Assembly (NCBI RefSeq): GCF_038630985.1
Contig: NZ_CP152049.1
Coordinates: 4,235,501-4,299,500 of the forward strand
Source of the DNA: Paenibacillus sp. FSL H8-0548
Lineage (GTDB): Bacteria > Bacillota > Bacilli > Paenibacillales > Paenibacillaceae
Direction of reading: 5' to 3'
DNA length: 64,000 nucleotides
The notes beneath the pieces are model-generated. The model did no database searches. It was not told where the DNA came from and saw nothing but the letters and a program-made list of their open reading frames with translations. This document shows, in pieces, positions 8,216 through 14,252 of the stretch (the first letter of the stretch is position 1; the number at the start of each line of letters is the position of its first letter). The position numbers and the translations under genes were made by a program.

Positions 8216-8512
8216 CTAGCCCCCTGTATACGTTTCGGATATGACGCACGGATGCGTGGTCGCCTCGTCATGGCTGCATTCGTGCCAATCTATCCAGCCA
8301 CCCCACGTATCGACAAAAGGCTTTAAACCGTCAAATAAAGCAACCTTGTCAGCTTCGACGTTTACCCAAGCTTCGAATGTGAATGCATCGTTTCCATCGT
8401 TGTCCATAGAATCAGCAGTCACCAAACGCCACAACTGATATTTATTGATCTCTGCGATGATTATTAGCGCACCGTCAACTGTATTGATCGCCCCGCGAAT
8501 GGAATGCTTCAT
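8216..8512 (-). CDS. Hypothetical tail-module protein (98 aa)
   Basis: The product begins MKHSIRGAINTVDGALIIIAEINKYQLW and has a C-terminal WHECSH...HPCV segment. It starts one base after the stop of the upstream gene, so it belongs to the same tail transcript. No family recognised. Confidence 0.5.
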   Translation of the reverse strand: MKHSIRGAINTVDGALIIIAEINKYQLWRLVTADSMDNDGNDAFTFEAWVNVEADKVALFDGLKPFVDTWGGWIDWHECSHDEATTHPCVISETYTGG

Positions 8513-8513
8513 A

Positions 8514-8903
8514 CTACACCGCGAATTCTTTTGCTGTCACAGTAAGCTTGATGTCCGTTTTATTCTGAGTGTCGCCAACCGCGGGAGTTGTTACTTTCAT
8601 CCAAAACGGATTAGCTACGTCACTGTCTGAGATATTAGCCATCGTTAGCGCCGCGCCGCCTGCTAGGTATGTTCCAGCAACTCCGTCATTGTCAGGCGCG
8701 AGTTGCACCCATGTCGACTCGTCGGTGCTCACTGCGTCTGTTGGGTCGATTAAAACATCCTCGTAGCGCTTATCTGCAGCATCGTTGAATAACCAAAGCT
8801 GGACAGCGACCGCAGAACCGGTAATCGGATGCTCCGTTGTGATTGGATTTACGTCCGAAACAATATCCGTCAAACCTACGTTTTTCGATATCTTCAATGC
8901 CAT
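8514..8903 (-). CDS. Phage virion/tail-type protein (129 aa)
   Basis: A beta-rich 129-residue protein (MALKISKNVGLTDIVSDVNPI...) without a signal peptide. GAGGAGGTG precedes ATG 8903. Its abutting position with the lectin-like and BppU-like genes suggests a structural role. It is the first gene of this transcript block, downstream of a terminator-like hairpin. Confidence 0.5.
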   Translation of the reverse strand: MALKISKNVGLTDIVSDVNPITTEHPITGSAVAVQLWLFNDAADKRYEDVLIDPTDAVSTDESTWVQLAPDNDGVAGTYLAGGAALTMANISDSDVANPFWMKVTTPAVGDTQNKTDIKLTVTAKEFAV

Positions 8904-8934
8904 TACTCACACCTCCTCGTTTTTGGGCAAAAGA

Positions 8935-8957
8935 AAAAGCCGCTTGCTCAGCGACCT
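8935..8957 (-). terminator. Intrinsic terminator overlapping a gene end
   Basis: The minus strand reads GTCGCTGAGCAAGCGGC followed by TTTTTC. The hairpin covers the last codons of the 139-aa gene. Confidence 0.55.
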
Positions 8958-9367
8958 TTAACCTTCAATATTTTCAGTTCCAACCAACTCGCTATTTCTT
9001 TAAGTCTAAACAATTTCACAATTTCGTCTCGTAAATCATGAAAAGAATCACGAGCTTCAATAAACCCTTCTGAGTGCACGGTTTCTTTCTTAATCAACAT
9101 CAATTCGTGGTCAACTGCATCTCCCACATAAAATGCCCCGTTGAATCGTTCATGCAGCCCAACTACTTCGAAAAGAGCGTTTTTACCTTGAAACATTTTA
9201 GCGAACTCTACGCTTGATGTCCCTTCCGGAAATGTCGCGCGAAGTACCAAGACTCGCTCAATATAACGTCCGTGAAACTCTAATTTAACCTTCACGTCAT
9301 TTATGGCTATATCGTTTGTGCTGATATTGTATAAATCATTTCCCGTTTTTTTGATCGTAACAAGCAT
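8948..9367 (-). CDS. Hypothetical prophage protein (139 aa)
   Basis: AGGAGGTCGGAGTAA precedes ATG 9367. The product (MLVTIKKTGNDLYNISTND...) appears as a beta-rich N-terminal half and a helical C-terminal half (FHDLRDEIVKLFRLKEIASW). A hairpin terminator overlaps the stop. I do not recognise a family. Confidence 0.5.
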   Translation of the reverse strand: MLVTIKKTGNDLYNISTNDIAINDVKVKLEFHGRYIERVLVLRATFPEGTSSVEFAKMFQGKNALFEVVGLHERFNGAFYVGDAVDHELMLIKKETVHSEGFIEARDSFHDLRDEIVKLFRLKEIASWLELKILKVKGR

Positions 9368-9403
9368 TTACTCCGACCTCCTAAGTGCGGAACTAAAGAA
9401 AAA

Positions 9404-9420
9404 GCCGCCACACGGACGAC
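9404..9420 (-). terminator. Intrinsic terminator after the 63-aa gene
   Basis: The minus strand reads GTCGTCCGTGTGGCGGC followed by TTTTTC, directly after the stop codon at 9421. Confidence 0.5.
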
Positions 9421-9612
9421 TCACTTTAACATAAATTTTTTCGCTCTAATCGGCGTAATCTTTAAAATCTCATTCCTCGGTATAACCCAAACATCTTCAC
9501 CATTTGAAATCTTTACATGCGTACCCTCAGCATCTTCCAAAAATCCTTCGTGGGTCATCATTGTGTCGAGCTCCAACACAACCACAAGCCCGATATAATC
9601 ATCAATGTGCAT
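9421..9612 (-). CDS. Small beta-barrel (Sm/SH3-like) prophage protein
   Basis: The 63-residue product (MHIDDYIGLVVVLELDTMM...) shows strand-turn patterns (GLVVVLEL, THEGFLEDAEGTHVKI, DVWVIPRNEILKI) compatible with an Sm-like or SH3-like barrel. That is a structural guess, not a family match. GAGGTGAAAG precedes the ATG, and the gene overlaps the previous one by 11 bases. Confidence 0.45.
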   Translation of the reverse strand: MHIDDYIGLVVVLELDTMMTHEGFLEDAEGTHVKISNGEDVWVIPRNEILKITPIRAKKFMLK

Positions 9613-9808
9613 CTTTCACCTCTGAAAGAGCCTTGATCGTGTCGTCAATATACCATAGCGCAGTGTTGCGATCCGCAGTAGTTCGTTCGTAGTGAAATGT
9701 TTCTCCGTTAGGCGCAGTCAAAGATAACTTTGCTAAAAACCATGTATTGTCCTCAGTAATTATACCCACAACGCGGTGATCGTCAATAATCTCATCTCTG
9801 ACTATCAT
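9602..9808 (-). CDS. Hypothetical prophage protein (68 aa)
   Basis: I chose ATG 9808 because GGAGGAG lies eight bases upstream. The product begins MIVRDEIIDDHRVVGIITEDN. It is co-transcribed with the Sm-like gene by overlap. Function unknown. Confidence 0.5.
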   Translation of the reverse strand: MIVRDEIIDDHRVVGIITEDNTWFLAKLSLTAPNGETFHYERTTADRNTALWYIDDTIKALSEVKDAH

Positions 9809-9839
9809 AACAAATCTCCTCCTTTTCACTTAAACAAGG

Positions 9840-10376
9840 ATTCGACGTAAAACTCTAATTTCCTTCAAGATTGGCTCCATTGGGAATAGCAATATTGTTG
9901 CCAGGTCACGGATTTGAACCGTGTCGCATACCAAAACGTTTTACACTGGATACCTATCTCGAATGTTAACAAACCACCAGTGCGCTTATCAAGTCGCTTA
10001 AAACGTGGAGGGAATCGAACCCTCTTTTCCGTGTCTATCCTCTTCCAAAGAGTAAACCTGACATATAAAAGAGCGGTAATTTATTACATGCGCCTACCGC
10101 CAATGCGCCAGCTTCGGAATGAAGTTTAAACGGCCTCGGACTATTATCCTCATAAGCCTATCCCTAATTAGCGTTCACTCGTGGTCATGGGCCATTCTCC
10201 CATGAATAGCAGCATTTTATAACGGGCAGTAGTTTACTACTTTCTGGCCTCAATCCGCCTCTACAATCAGTCAGTGGGAGCACAACTTTCTCTCTCCGCG
10301 CCTGTAGATTGCGCCGGGGCTCACCAATGCGTATCTGCTTTATAGTCTCAGCGTTCTCTTCCGCCACCACGATTTA
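9840..10376 (-). other. Non-coding stretch with two tRNA T-arm-like hairpins
   Basis: No convincing gene lies here. On the minus strand two perfect five-pair stems close loops that match the tRNA T-arm consensus: GAGGG-TTCGATT-CCCTC (about 10006-10022) and CACGG-TTCAAAT-CCGTG (about 9905-9921). Neither has a matching 5' acceptor strand within 130 bases, so I cannot build a full cloverleaf. A 61-codon frame at 10185-10370 lacks a ribosome site and I do not call it. Confidence 0.4.
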
Positions 10377-10583
10377 TTATTCGTTTCTTGCGATTGCTGC
10401 GTTAGCCCAAAATATCGCTTCTTCGAGTTTGGTTATCGCCAGAGACTTCTCCCTTGAATCGGGAGTCAGTTCATCAACAGCAATCGCCATTCCCTTACCC
10501 AGCGAACGAATTGCCTCACACTTTGCTGGTTGACCCTCTTTTGGAGGATGGTAAGAAAAGTTATTTTCAATTTGCTGATTCAA
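10377..10583 (-). CDS. Acb2/Tad1 hairpin-domain protein (putative anti-CBASS/anti-Thoeris sponge)
   Basis: The 68-residue helical protein carries the blocks I associate with the Acb2/Tad1 hairpin family: a FSYHPPKEGQ lead, an AIR...G-VDELTPDSREKSLA centre and a closing KLEEAIFWANAAIARN helix. Characterised members are phage proteins that bind and sequester cyclic-nucleotide or gcADPR messengers of CBASS and Thoeris immunity. The TTG start at 10583 follows GAGGTG; GTG 10586 is an alternative. It is flanked on both sides by more than 500 nt of non-coding sequence. Ligand choice cannot be read from sequence alone. Confidence 0.72.
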   Translation of the reverse strand: MNQQIENNFSYHPPKEGQPAKCEAIRSLGKGMAIAVDELTPDSREKSLAITKLEEAIFWANAAIARNE

Positions 10584-11143
10584 CACTTTCACCTCGATCA
10601 TTAAATTAAATGCCCCGCAGCCACTGAAATGGGTAGCCAACCGAACTTACGGGGCTAGCTGAGACGTCGCTTAATCCAACTGGATTGAACAATCCAATTT
10701 TATGTTGCACATCACTAGACGCTCTGCAATGCCGTTTTAAGAGCTTATACGTTTCGACGTCCAATTACAAGATCAGACACCAAACATACGTTCTTACGTC
10801 AAATGTGAGCGCCTAGCGTAGATAATAGATCACCCCCGACAATCGTATCGACTACATATTGTCTACGGTAGGAAACAAAAAGAGCAGCATGCCCGCTGTG
10901 ATACCCTCGCAGATTTGTAGGAGTCCTTACGGCTCAAAGCCTGCCTAGTGCTGGGATGGGTACTTGTTTGTGTTGGGTGCTACACTTGTTTGTCTTCTTA
11001 TCTATTGGTGGCGACTGATAGACAAATATTTGTACTTTTAACATATAATTACCATTTATGTACCAGAGTTAACAAATGATTGAAATTATCAAAGAACAAT
11101 ATATGTTAAGGCCAGCCATGCACGGCCAGCTCGTGGCGGAGAT
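10584..11143 (-). other. Long non-coding, apparently structured region between ribozyme and Acb2-like gene
   Basis: About 560 nt have no plausible reading frame on either strand. The minus strand holds several stems, for example GCCCCG...CGGGGC (about 10613-10655, just before the Acb2-like gene) and CAGC-GGGCAT-GCTG (about 10885-10898), plus a repeated ACAAACAAGT motif (about 10964 and 10986). It begins at the hammerhead cleavage site, so cleavage would give it a defined 5' end. Whether it is a functional RNA or a long leader is inference. Confidence 0.4.
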
Positions 11144-11218
11144 CCGCGACCATACCGTTAGCATCAACGATATGGTTTCGTCCGCTTCCGTTGCGGACTC
11201 ATCAGGCGGTTAATCGAG
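11130..11218 (-). ncRNA. Hammerhead ribozyme
   Basis: The minus strand contains the full core. Stem I is CCGC (11209-11206) with GCGG (11147-11144), then CTGATGA. Stem II is GTCCGC/GCGGAC with a seven-base loop, then GAAA. Stem III pairs CCATATCGTT with AACGGTATGG (one U-G pair, six-base loop) plus the A15.1-U16.1 pair, and C17 at 11148 is the cleavage base (GUC). An outer CUCG/CGAG pairing (11218-11215 with 11133-11130) can extend stem I across an internal loop. The stop codon of the upstream phage gene (11212-11210) touches stem I. Predicted cleavage lies between 11148 and 11147. Confidence 0.93.
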
Positions 11219-11521
11219 TATTCGTTCCATGCTAATCGAGTATTGTTCCTTGAGTTTTTCGAAAGCTGCTGACGTGACCTTGTAAGAGTGCCACCCTGCT
11301 TTGTGGCTAGGACGGATAAAATCATCCGGCACATAAATCTTGAGGAATGATATCCCTCTTCCTTTGAGCTCAAGCTGTGTGTCGATGAAGTAGTGATTGC
11401 CATAATGACTCAGGATGGCTTCGATCTGAGCATTAACCTTGCGCTCCTTCATCTCAGGGAAGTAAGTGTGTACGCCTTTCGTGATACGATCTGCAGGAAA
11501 CTCGATAACCTTTGACATCAT
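11210..11521 (-). CDS. Hypothetical early prophage protein upstream of the ribozyme
   Basis: The 103-residue protein (MMSKVIEFPADRITKGVHTYFPEM...) has no recognised family. GGAGG lies six to nine bases upstream of two tandem ATG codons. Its stop codon abuts the hammerhead ribozyme, and its last three codons form the outer part of ribozyme stem I, so translation termination and self-cleavage may influence each other (inference). Confidence 0.6.
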   Translation of the reverse strand: MMSKVIEFPADRITKGVHTYFPEMKERKVNAQIEAILSHYGNHYFIDTQLELKGRGISFLKIYVPDDFIRPSHKAGWHSYKVTSAAFEKLKEQYSISMERILD

Positions 11522-11546
11522 CTAACGCCTCCAATGCCTCACTGGG

Positions 11547-11633
11547 CTATTTTCGATTCCTTACTACCTTCACCAATGCAATGATGCTGAGAGCCAATGC
11601 AGCGCCTATTACGATCCATGTGATTACGTTCAT
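11547..11633 (-). CDS. Very small membrane protein (28 aa)
   Basis: GGAGGGATCGCG precedes ATG 11633. The product begins MNVITWIVIGAALALSIIA and ends VRNRK: one transmembrane helix with a basic tail. It lies in the early leftward transcript. Function unknown. Confidence 0.5.
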   Translation of the reverse strand: MNVITWIVIGAALALSIIALVKVVRNRK

Positions 11634-11681
11634 CGCGATCCCTCCATTTATTTTAATCATGCTATATGTTAAGATTGGGTG

Positions 11682-11707
11682 GAGAGATCGTGGTAGCGAT
11701 CTCTCCG
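11682..11707. other. Perfect hairpin between two small early genes
   Basis: GGAGAGATCG and CGATCTCTCC can form a ten-pair stem. No T-run follows on the minus strand, so it may be an mRNA-stability or processing element rather than a terminator. Confidence 0.4.
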
Positions 11708-11714
11708 AGGAACC

Positions 11715-11837
11715 TTACTTGCGTTTGCGGCGCTTGCGTGGGGTTCCTTTCTTTTTGTCCTTTGCCGCTAATCCAACCAGCATTGTCGCTGTCACCAGTT
11801 GGATGATTGCGGTTAGGAGCCCTACCCAATCCTTCAT
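11715..11837 (-). CDS. Small membrane protein with basic tail (40 aa)
   Basis: The product begins MKDWVGLLTAIIQLVTATML, one hydrophobic helix, followed by a Lys/Arg-rich tail (DKKKGTPRKRRKRK). AAGGGTGAG precedes ATG 11837. It is the first gene of the leftward early promoter at 11881-11909. Function unknown. Confidence 0.55.
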   Translation of the reverse strand: MKDWVGLLTAIIQLVTATMLVGLAAKDKKKGTPRKRRKRK

Positions 11838-11880
11838 CTTCTCACCCTTTCCGAAAGCTTCTCCCTCGCTTTCTATCTTA

Positions 11881-11909
11881 ATTATATACGAATATCGTTA
11901 CTTTGTCAA
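11881..11909 (-). promoter_or_regulatory. Leftward early prophage promoter (sigma-A consensus)
   Basis: On the minus strand TTGACA (11909-11904) and TATAAT (11886-11881) are separated by exactly 17 bases. One operator-like box lies inside the spacer and a second overlaps the edge of the -35 element, so a bound repressor would block polymerase. It faces the small early genes and the ribozyme region. Confidence 0.85.
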
Positions 11910-11961
11910 CGATATTCGTAATATTATTTACGTTATTCGTTGATTTATTTACGGTAATCGT
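11888..11961. promoter_or_regulatory. Array of four repressor operators at 21-bp spacing
   Basis: Boxes at 11888-11898, 11909-11919, 11930-11940 and 11951-11961 each follow ACG-N5-CGT (ACGAATATCGT, ACGATATTCGT, ACGTTATTCGT, ACGGTAATCGT). The starts are 21 bp apart, two helical turns, so bound proteins would sit on one DNA face. The first two form a perfect inverted repeat. The array spans both the leftward promoter and the repressor's own promoter. Confidence 0.8.
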
Positions 11962-11968
11962 ATAAAAT
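11940..11968 (+). promoter_or_regulatory. Probable repressor promoter
   Basis: TTGATT (11940-11945) and TAAAAT (11963-11968) are 17 bases apart and precede the XRE gene. The fourth operator box is inside the spacer, which would give autoregulation. Confidence 0.5.
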
Positions 11969-11988
11969 GAATTCGAGGAGATGATGAA

Positions 11989-12204
11989 ATGTTTAGATTA
12001 AGAATTAATGAGCTGATGCACGCTCGTCATTTAAATGCTAATCAGCTTTCTAAGCTTGCAGGAGTAAGGTACCCAACGATATTAGATATGGCTGATAATA
12101 AGTCGAAAGCGTGGTCTCCTGAAAACTTGGAGAAGATTGCTATCGCTCTAGGTGTCGAAGAGGTTGGCGAGCTAATTGAATATGTAAAAGAGCAGGAGGT
12201 TTAA
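11989..12204 (+). CDS. XRE-family prophage repressor (small Cro/CI type)
   Basis: The 71-residue protein is little more than one helix-turn-helix domain (residues 5-62: LRINELMHARHLNANQLSKLAGV then ...SPENLEKIAIALGV). Such proteins bind operator DNA as dimers and hold or flip the lysogeny switch. GAGGAGATGATGAA precedes the ATG. The operator array directly upstream and the divergent early promoter support this role. Confidence 0.85.
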   Translation: MFRLRINELMHARHLNANQLSKLAGVRYPTILDMADNKSKAWSPENLEKIAIALGVEEVGELIEYVKEQEV

Positions 12205-12222
12205 CCCTCGCTGCTTTTTTAT
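12189..12222 (+). terminator. Terminator overlapping the repressor stop codon
   Basis: AGCAG-GAGG and CCCTC-GCTGCT pair imperfectly around the TAA stop, followed by TTTTTTA. The 5' arm encodes the final Glu-Gln-Glu residues. Confidence 0.5.
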
Positions 12223-12230
12223 TTTTTCCT

Positions 12231-12250
12231 GCGTTATAACTATAACGCAT
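12231..12250. promoter_or_regulatory. Small perfect palindrome upstream of int
   Basis: TGCGTTATA and TATAACGCA are separated by two bases. The size fits a dimeric regulator or excisionase/integrase arm site. The assignment is open. Confidence 0.35.
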
Positions 12251-12353
12251 ATATGACCTAGCGATTTATAGCTTTTTCGGATGAAACAAGAAATGTTTTG
12301 ATGCTAATTTACAACGAAATAGTTCTTATTGACACGATAGGCGCATATTAAAC

Positions 12354-12383
12354 TTGTCTTATCTATAGAACTATAATTATAAT
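12354..12383 (+). promoter_or_regulatory. Probable integrase promoter
   Basis: TTGTCT (12354-12359) and TATAAT (12378-12383) are 18 bases apart, with a second TATAAT directly before. Because the -10 element covers the upstream ATG at 12382, the promoter supports the later int start at 12409. Confidence 0.5.
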
Positions 12384-12408
12384 GGCATCTAAAGGACGGT
12401 GTTATTTG

Positions 12409-13572
12409 ATGCCTGTATACGAATATTTAAAACGCGGCAAAACTCATTATTATTACGCTTTCGAAGTTAAGGATCGTAAGGGCAAGCGGAAGACGATTAA
12501 AGAAAGAGGGTTTACGGGGAAGACGGCTGCGAGGGATGCTGAGCGCCTGGCACGAGTAGAATGGGACAAGGGTACTTATATCGACCCAACCAAGCTTACT
12601 GTAGGCACGTTCATGACTCAATGGTTAAAAGACAAACAAGATATTTCCCCTGAAACACGACTCACAAACCAAAGTCATTTGAAAGTGCACATCATCCCAC
12701 AGATAGGTCACATCATGCTTCAAAAGTTTACTGTCCAAGACATCAAGGATTTCATTAAGTATATGCAAAAGGAAGATACGGAGCTCGCAGAGGGTACAAT
12801 CAAGAAGATTTACAATCTCATACAAACAGCTTTCACCTCAGCGAAAATCGAGGACTTGATTGGGACTGATCCATTCGACAAAATGGATAAGGGTTCAATT
12901 CCTAAGGTTAATAAAGTCAATCATGATTACTGGACGAAAGACGAAGTGAAGAATTTTTTTGAACGCTTAGCACCAATCGAAAACAGATTCCACGCAATGT
13001 ATGTGCTCGCTATTTACACTGGTATGAGAAGAGGAGAAATACTTGGTTTAAGGTGGAAAGACATCGATTTCGAAAACGGGCTCATTTCCATACGCCAAAC
13101 GCTCAAGCCTAAAAGAAGAATTAAAGATGGCGGGAAGAACTTATCTTCTAGTCGTTCAATTAAAATATCGGCGGTTGTATCAGCGGAATTAAAGAAGCAT
13201 CGTGGGTTCATGATTAAGGAACGTTGGGGCGCGACGGAAAGGTACCGAACAAACGAAGAATTAGAATTTGCACAAAACAATTACAAAGAGTTGGACTTGA
13301 TTTTTTGTCAGACCAATGGTGAGCCTATCGGCCTCGGTAATTTCAACCGAATGTGGAGGCTAATCGTAAAGAAAACTGAAATGCGTTACATCAAGTTCCA
13401 TGATTTGAGACATACGTGTGCCTCCCTCCTACTCAGCAATGGCACGCATCCTAAAGTAGTGCAAGAACTGCTGGGACATTCATCAATAGCAATAACGATG
13501 GATACGTACTCACACATGCTACCCAATATGCAAGAAGAAGCTGTTAATTCGTTGGACAAACTATTGAATTGA
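12409..13572 (+). CDS. int: Phage tyrosine recombinase (integrase)
   Basis: The 387-residue integrase has the three-part layout of Tn916/phi-type enzymes: an arm-binding N-domain (MPVYEYLKRGKTHYYYAFEV, the AP2-like strand region), a SAM-like core-binding domain (about 65-165) and a catalytic domain with TGMRRGEILGLRW (Arg), HDLRHTCAS (His-x-x-Arg), LGHSS and MDTYSHM (nucleophilic Tyr). It integrates and excises the prophage at att sites. I prefer ATG 12409 over 12382 on promoter grounds. Confidence 0.93.
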   Translation: MPVYEYLKRGKTHYYYAFEVKDRKGKRKTIKERGFTGKTAARDAERLARVEWDKGTYIDPTKLTVGTFMTQWLKDKQDISPETRLTNQSHLKVHIIPQIGHIMLQKFTVQDIKDFIKYMQKEDTELAEGTIKKIYNLIQTAFTSAKIEDLIGTDPFDKMDKGSIPKVNKVNHDYWTKDEVKNFFERLAPIENRFHAMYVLAIYTGMRRGEILGLRWKDIDFENGLISIRQTLKPKRRIKDGGKNLSSSRSIKISAVVSAELKKHRGFMIKERWGATERYRTNEELEFAQNNYKELDLIFCQTNGEPIGLGNFNRMWRLIVKKTEMRYIKFHDLRHTCASLLLSNGTHPKVVQELLGHSSIAITMDTYSHMLPNMQEEAVNSLDKLLN

Positions 13573-13613
13573 TTCCAGTCGTGACCGTTCACGGCTAATT
13601 ATTATTACCAATT

Positions 13614-13635
13614 CCCTACCAAACACCCTACCAAA
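13614..13635. other. CCCTACCAAA direct repeats beside int, probable att-arm region
   Basis: CCCTACCAAA occurs at 13614-13623 and 13626-13635, 12 bp apart, between the integrase stop and the prophage/host boundary. This position fits integrase arm-binding sites near the right attachment site. The core cannot be fixed because the other prophage end is not in the window. Confidence 0.4.
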
Positions 13636-13653
13636 TCAATTTTACAACCAAAT

Positions 13654-13698
13654 AAAAACCGCCTAGTCCTTTATGTATCAAGGGACTGGCGGTTTTTT
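13654..13698. terminator. Bidirectional terminator at the prophage/host junction
   Basis: AACCGCC-AGTCC and GGACT-GGCGGTT arms (13657-13670 and 13682-13694) are flanked by A-rich sequence on the left and a T-run on the right, so it can end both int (plus) and ppiB (minus) transcripts. Confidence 0.75.
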
Positions 13699-13767
13699 TA
13701 TTTTCAGGGATGATGTTCTGACCCCGAAGGAAGCTGCACTTACATAATTATAGTTAGTATCTTATCA

Positions 13768-14199
13768 TTAAATGGTTTCGACTTCAACCTTTTCCATTTT
13801 GTCTCCGCCTTTAAAAGCATCAACAAACTCCATACCTTTAGAAACCTTACCGAAAACAGTATGTCCACCATCCAAATGCGGCTGTGGTGCATAACCGATA
13901 TAGAACTGGCTTCCTCCTGTATTACGGCCTGCATGTGCCATTGCTAGTGAACCGCGTTCATGCTTGTTTGGGTTGATTTCACAATTAATTGTGTAGCCAG
14001 GGCCGCCAGCTCCAGTACCATTAGGGCAACCGCCTTGTGCGACGAAGCCTGGAATAACGCGGTGGAAAGTAAGACCGTTGTAGAATCCTTCGGAAGCAAG
14101 CTTCTCGAAGTTGGCTACTGTGTTCGGAGCATCTTGATCAAAAAGATCGATTAGAACCTCTCCGCCGTTTGCTAGTGTGATTTTTGCTTGTTTTGCCAT
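13768..14199 (-). CDS. ppiB: Peptidyl-prolyl cis-trans isomerase B (cyclophilin)
   Basis: This 143-residue cytoplasmic cyclophilin catalyses proline isomerisation during protein folding. Signature blocks are present: [13 protein letters not shown] (Arg/Phe active site), [15 protein letters not shown] and [12 protein letters not shown]. It is next to lysA, as in B. subtilis, and marks the return to host backbone after the prophage. Confidence 0.95.
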   Translation of the reverse strand: MAKQAKITLANGGEVLIDLFDQDAPNTVANFEKLASEGFYNGLTFHRVIPGFVAQGGCPNGTGAGGPGYTINCEINPNKHERGSLAMAHAGRNTGGSQFYIGYAPQPHLDGGHTVFGKVSKGMEFVDAFKGGDKMEKVEVETI

Positions 14200-14252
14200 T
14201 GCTGCATCTACCTTTCTTTTATCCAGATAAGACTACGTTACCAATTTCGCCC

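Noticed and set aside
10140..10175. CTTATGAGG...CCGAGG segment resembling a hammerhead core
   Set aside because: Lacks the GAAA strand and the required G5; coincidence is likely.
10185..10370. 61-codon frame after the Acb2-like gene
   Set aside because: No ribosome site and overlap with the RNA-like region; left as non-coding.
10720..10775. Second hammerhead-like CTGAT...CGAAAC segment on the minus strand
   Set aside because: The CTGATGA core is broken (CTGATCT) and stems I and III do not pair.
11164..11403. 79-codon frame antisense-phase to the 103-aa gene
   Set aside because: Shadow frame that covers the ribozyme; the 103-aa frame has the ribosome site.
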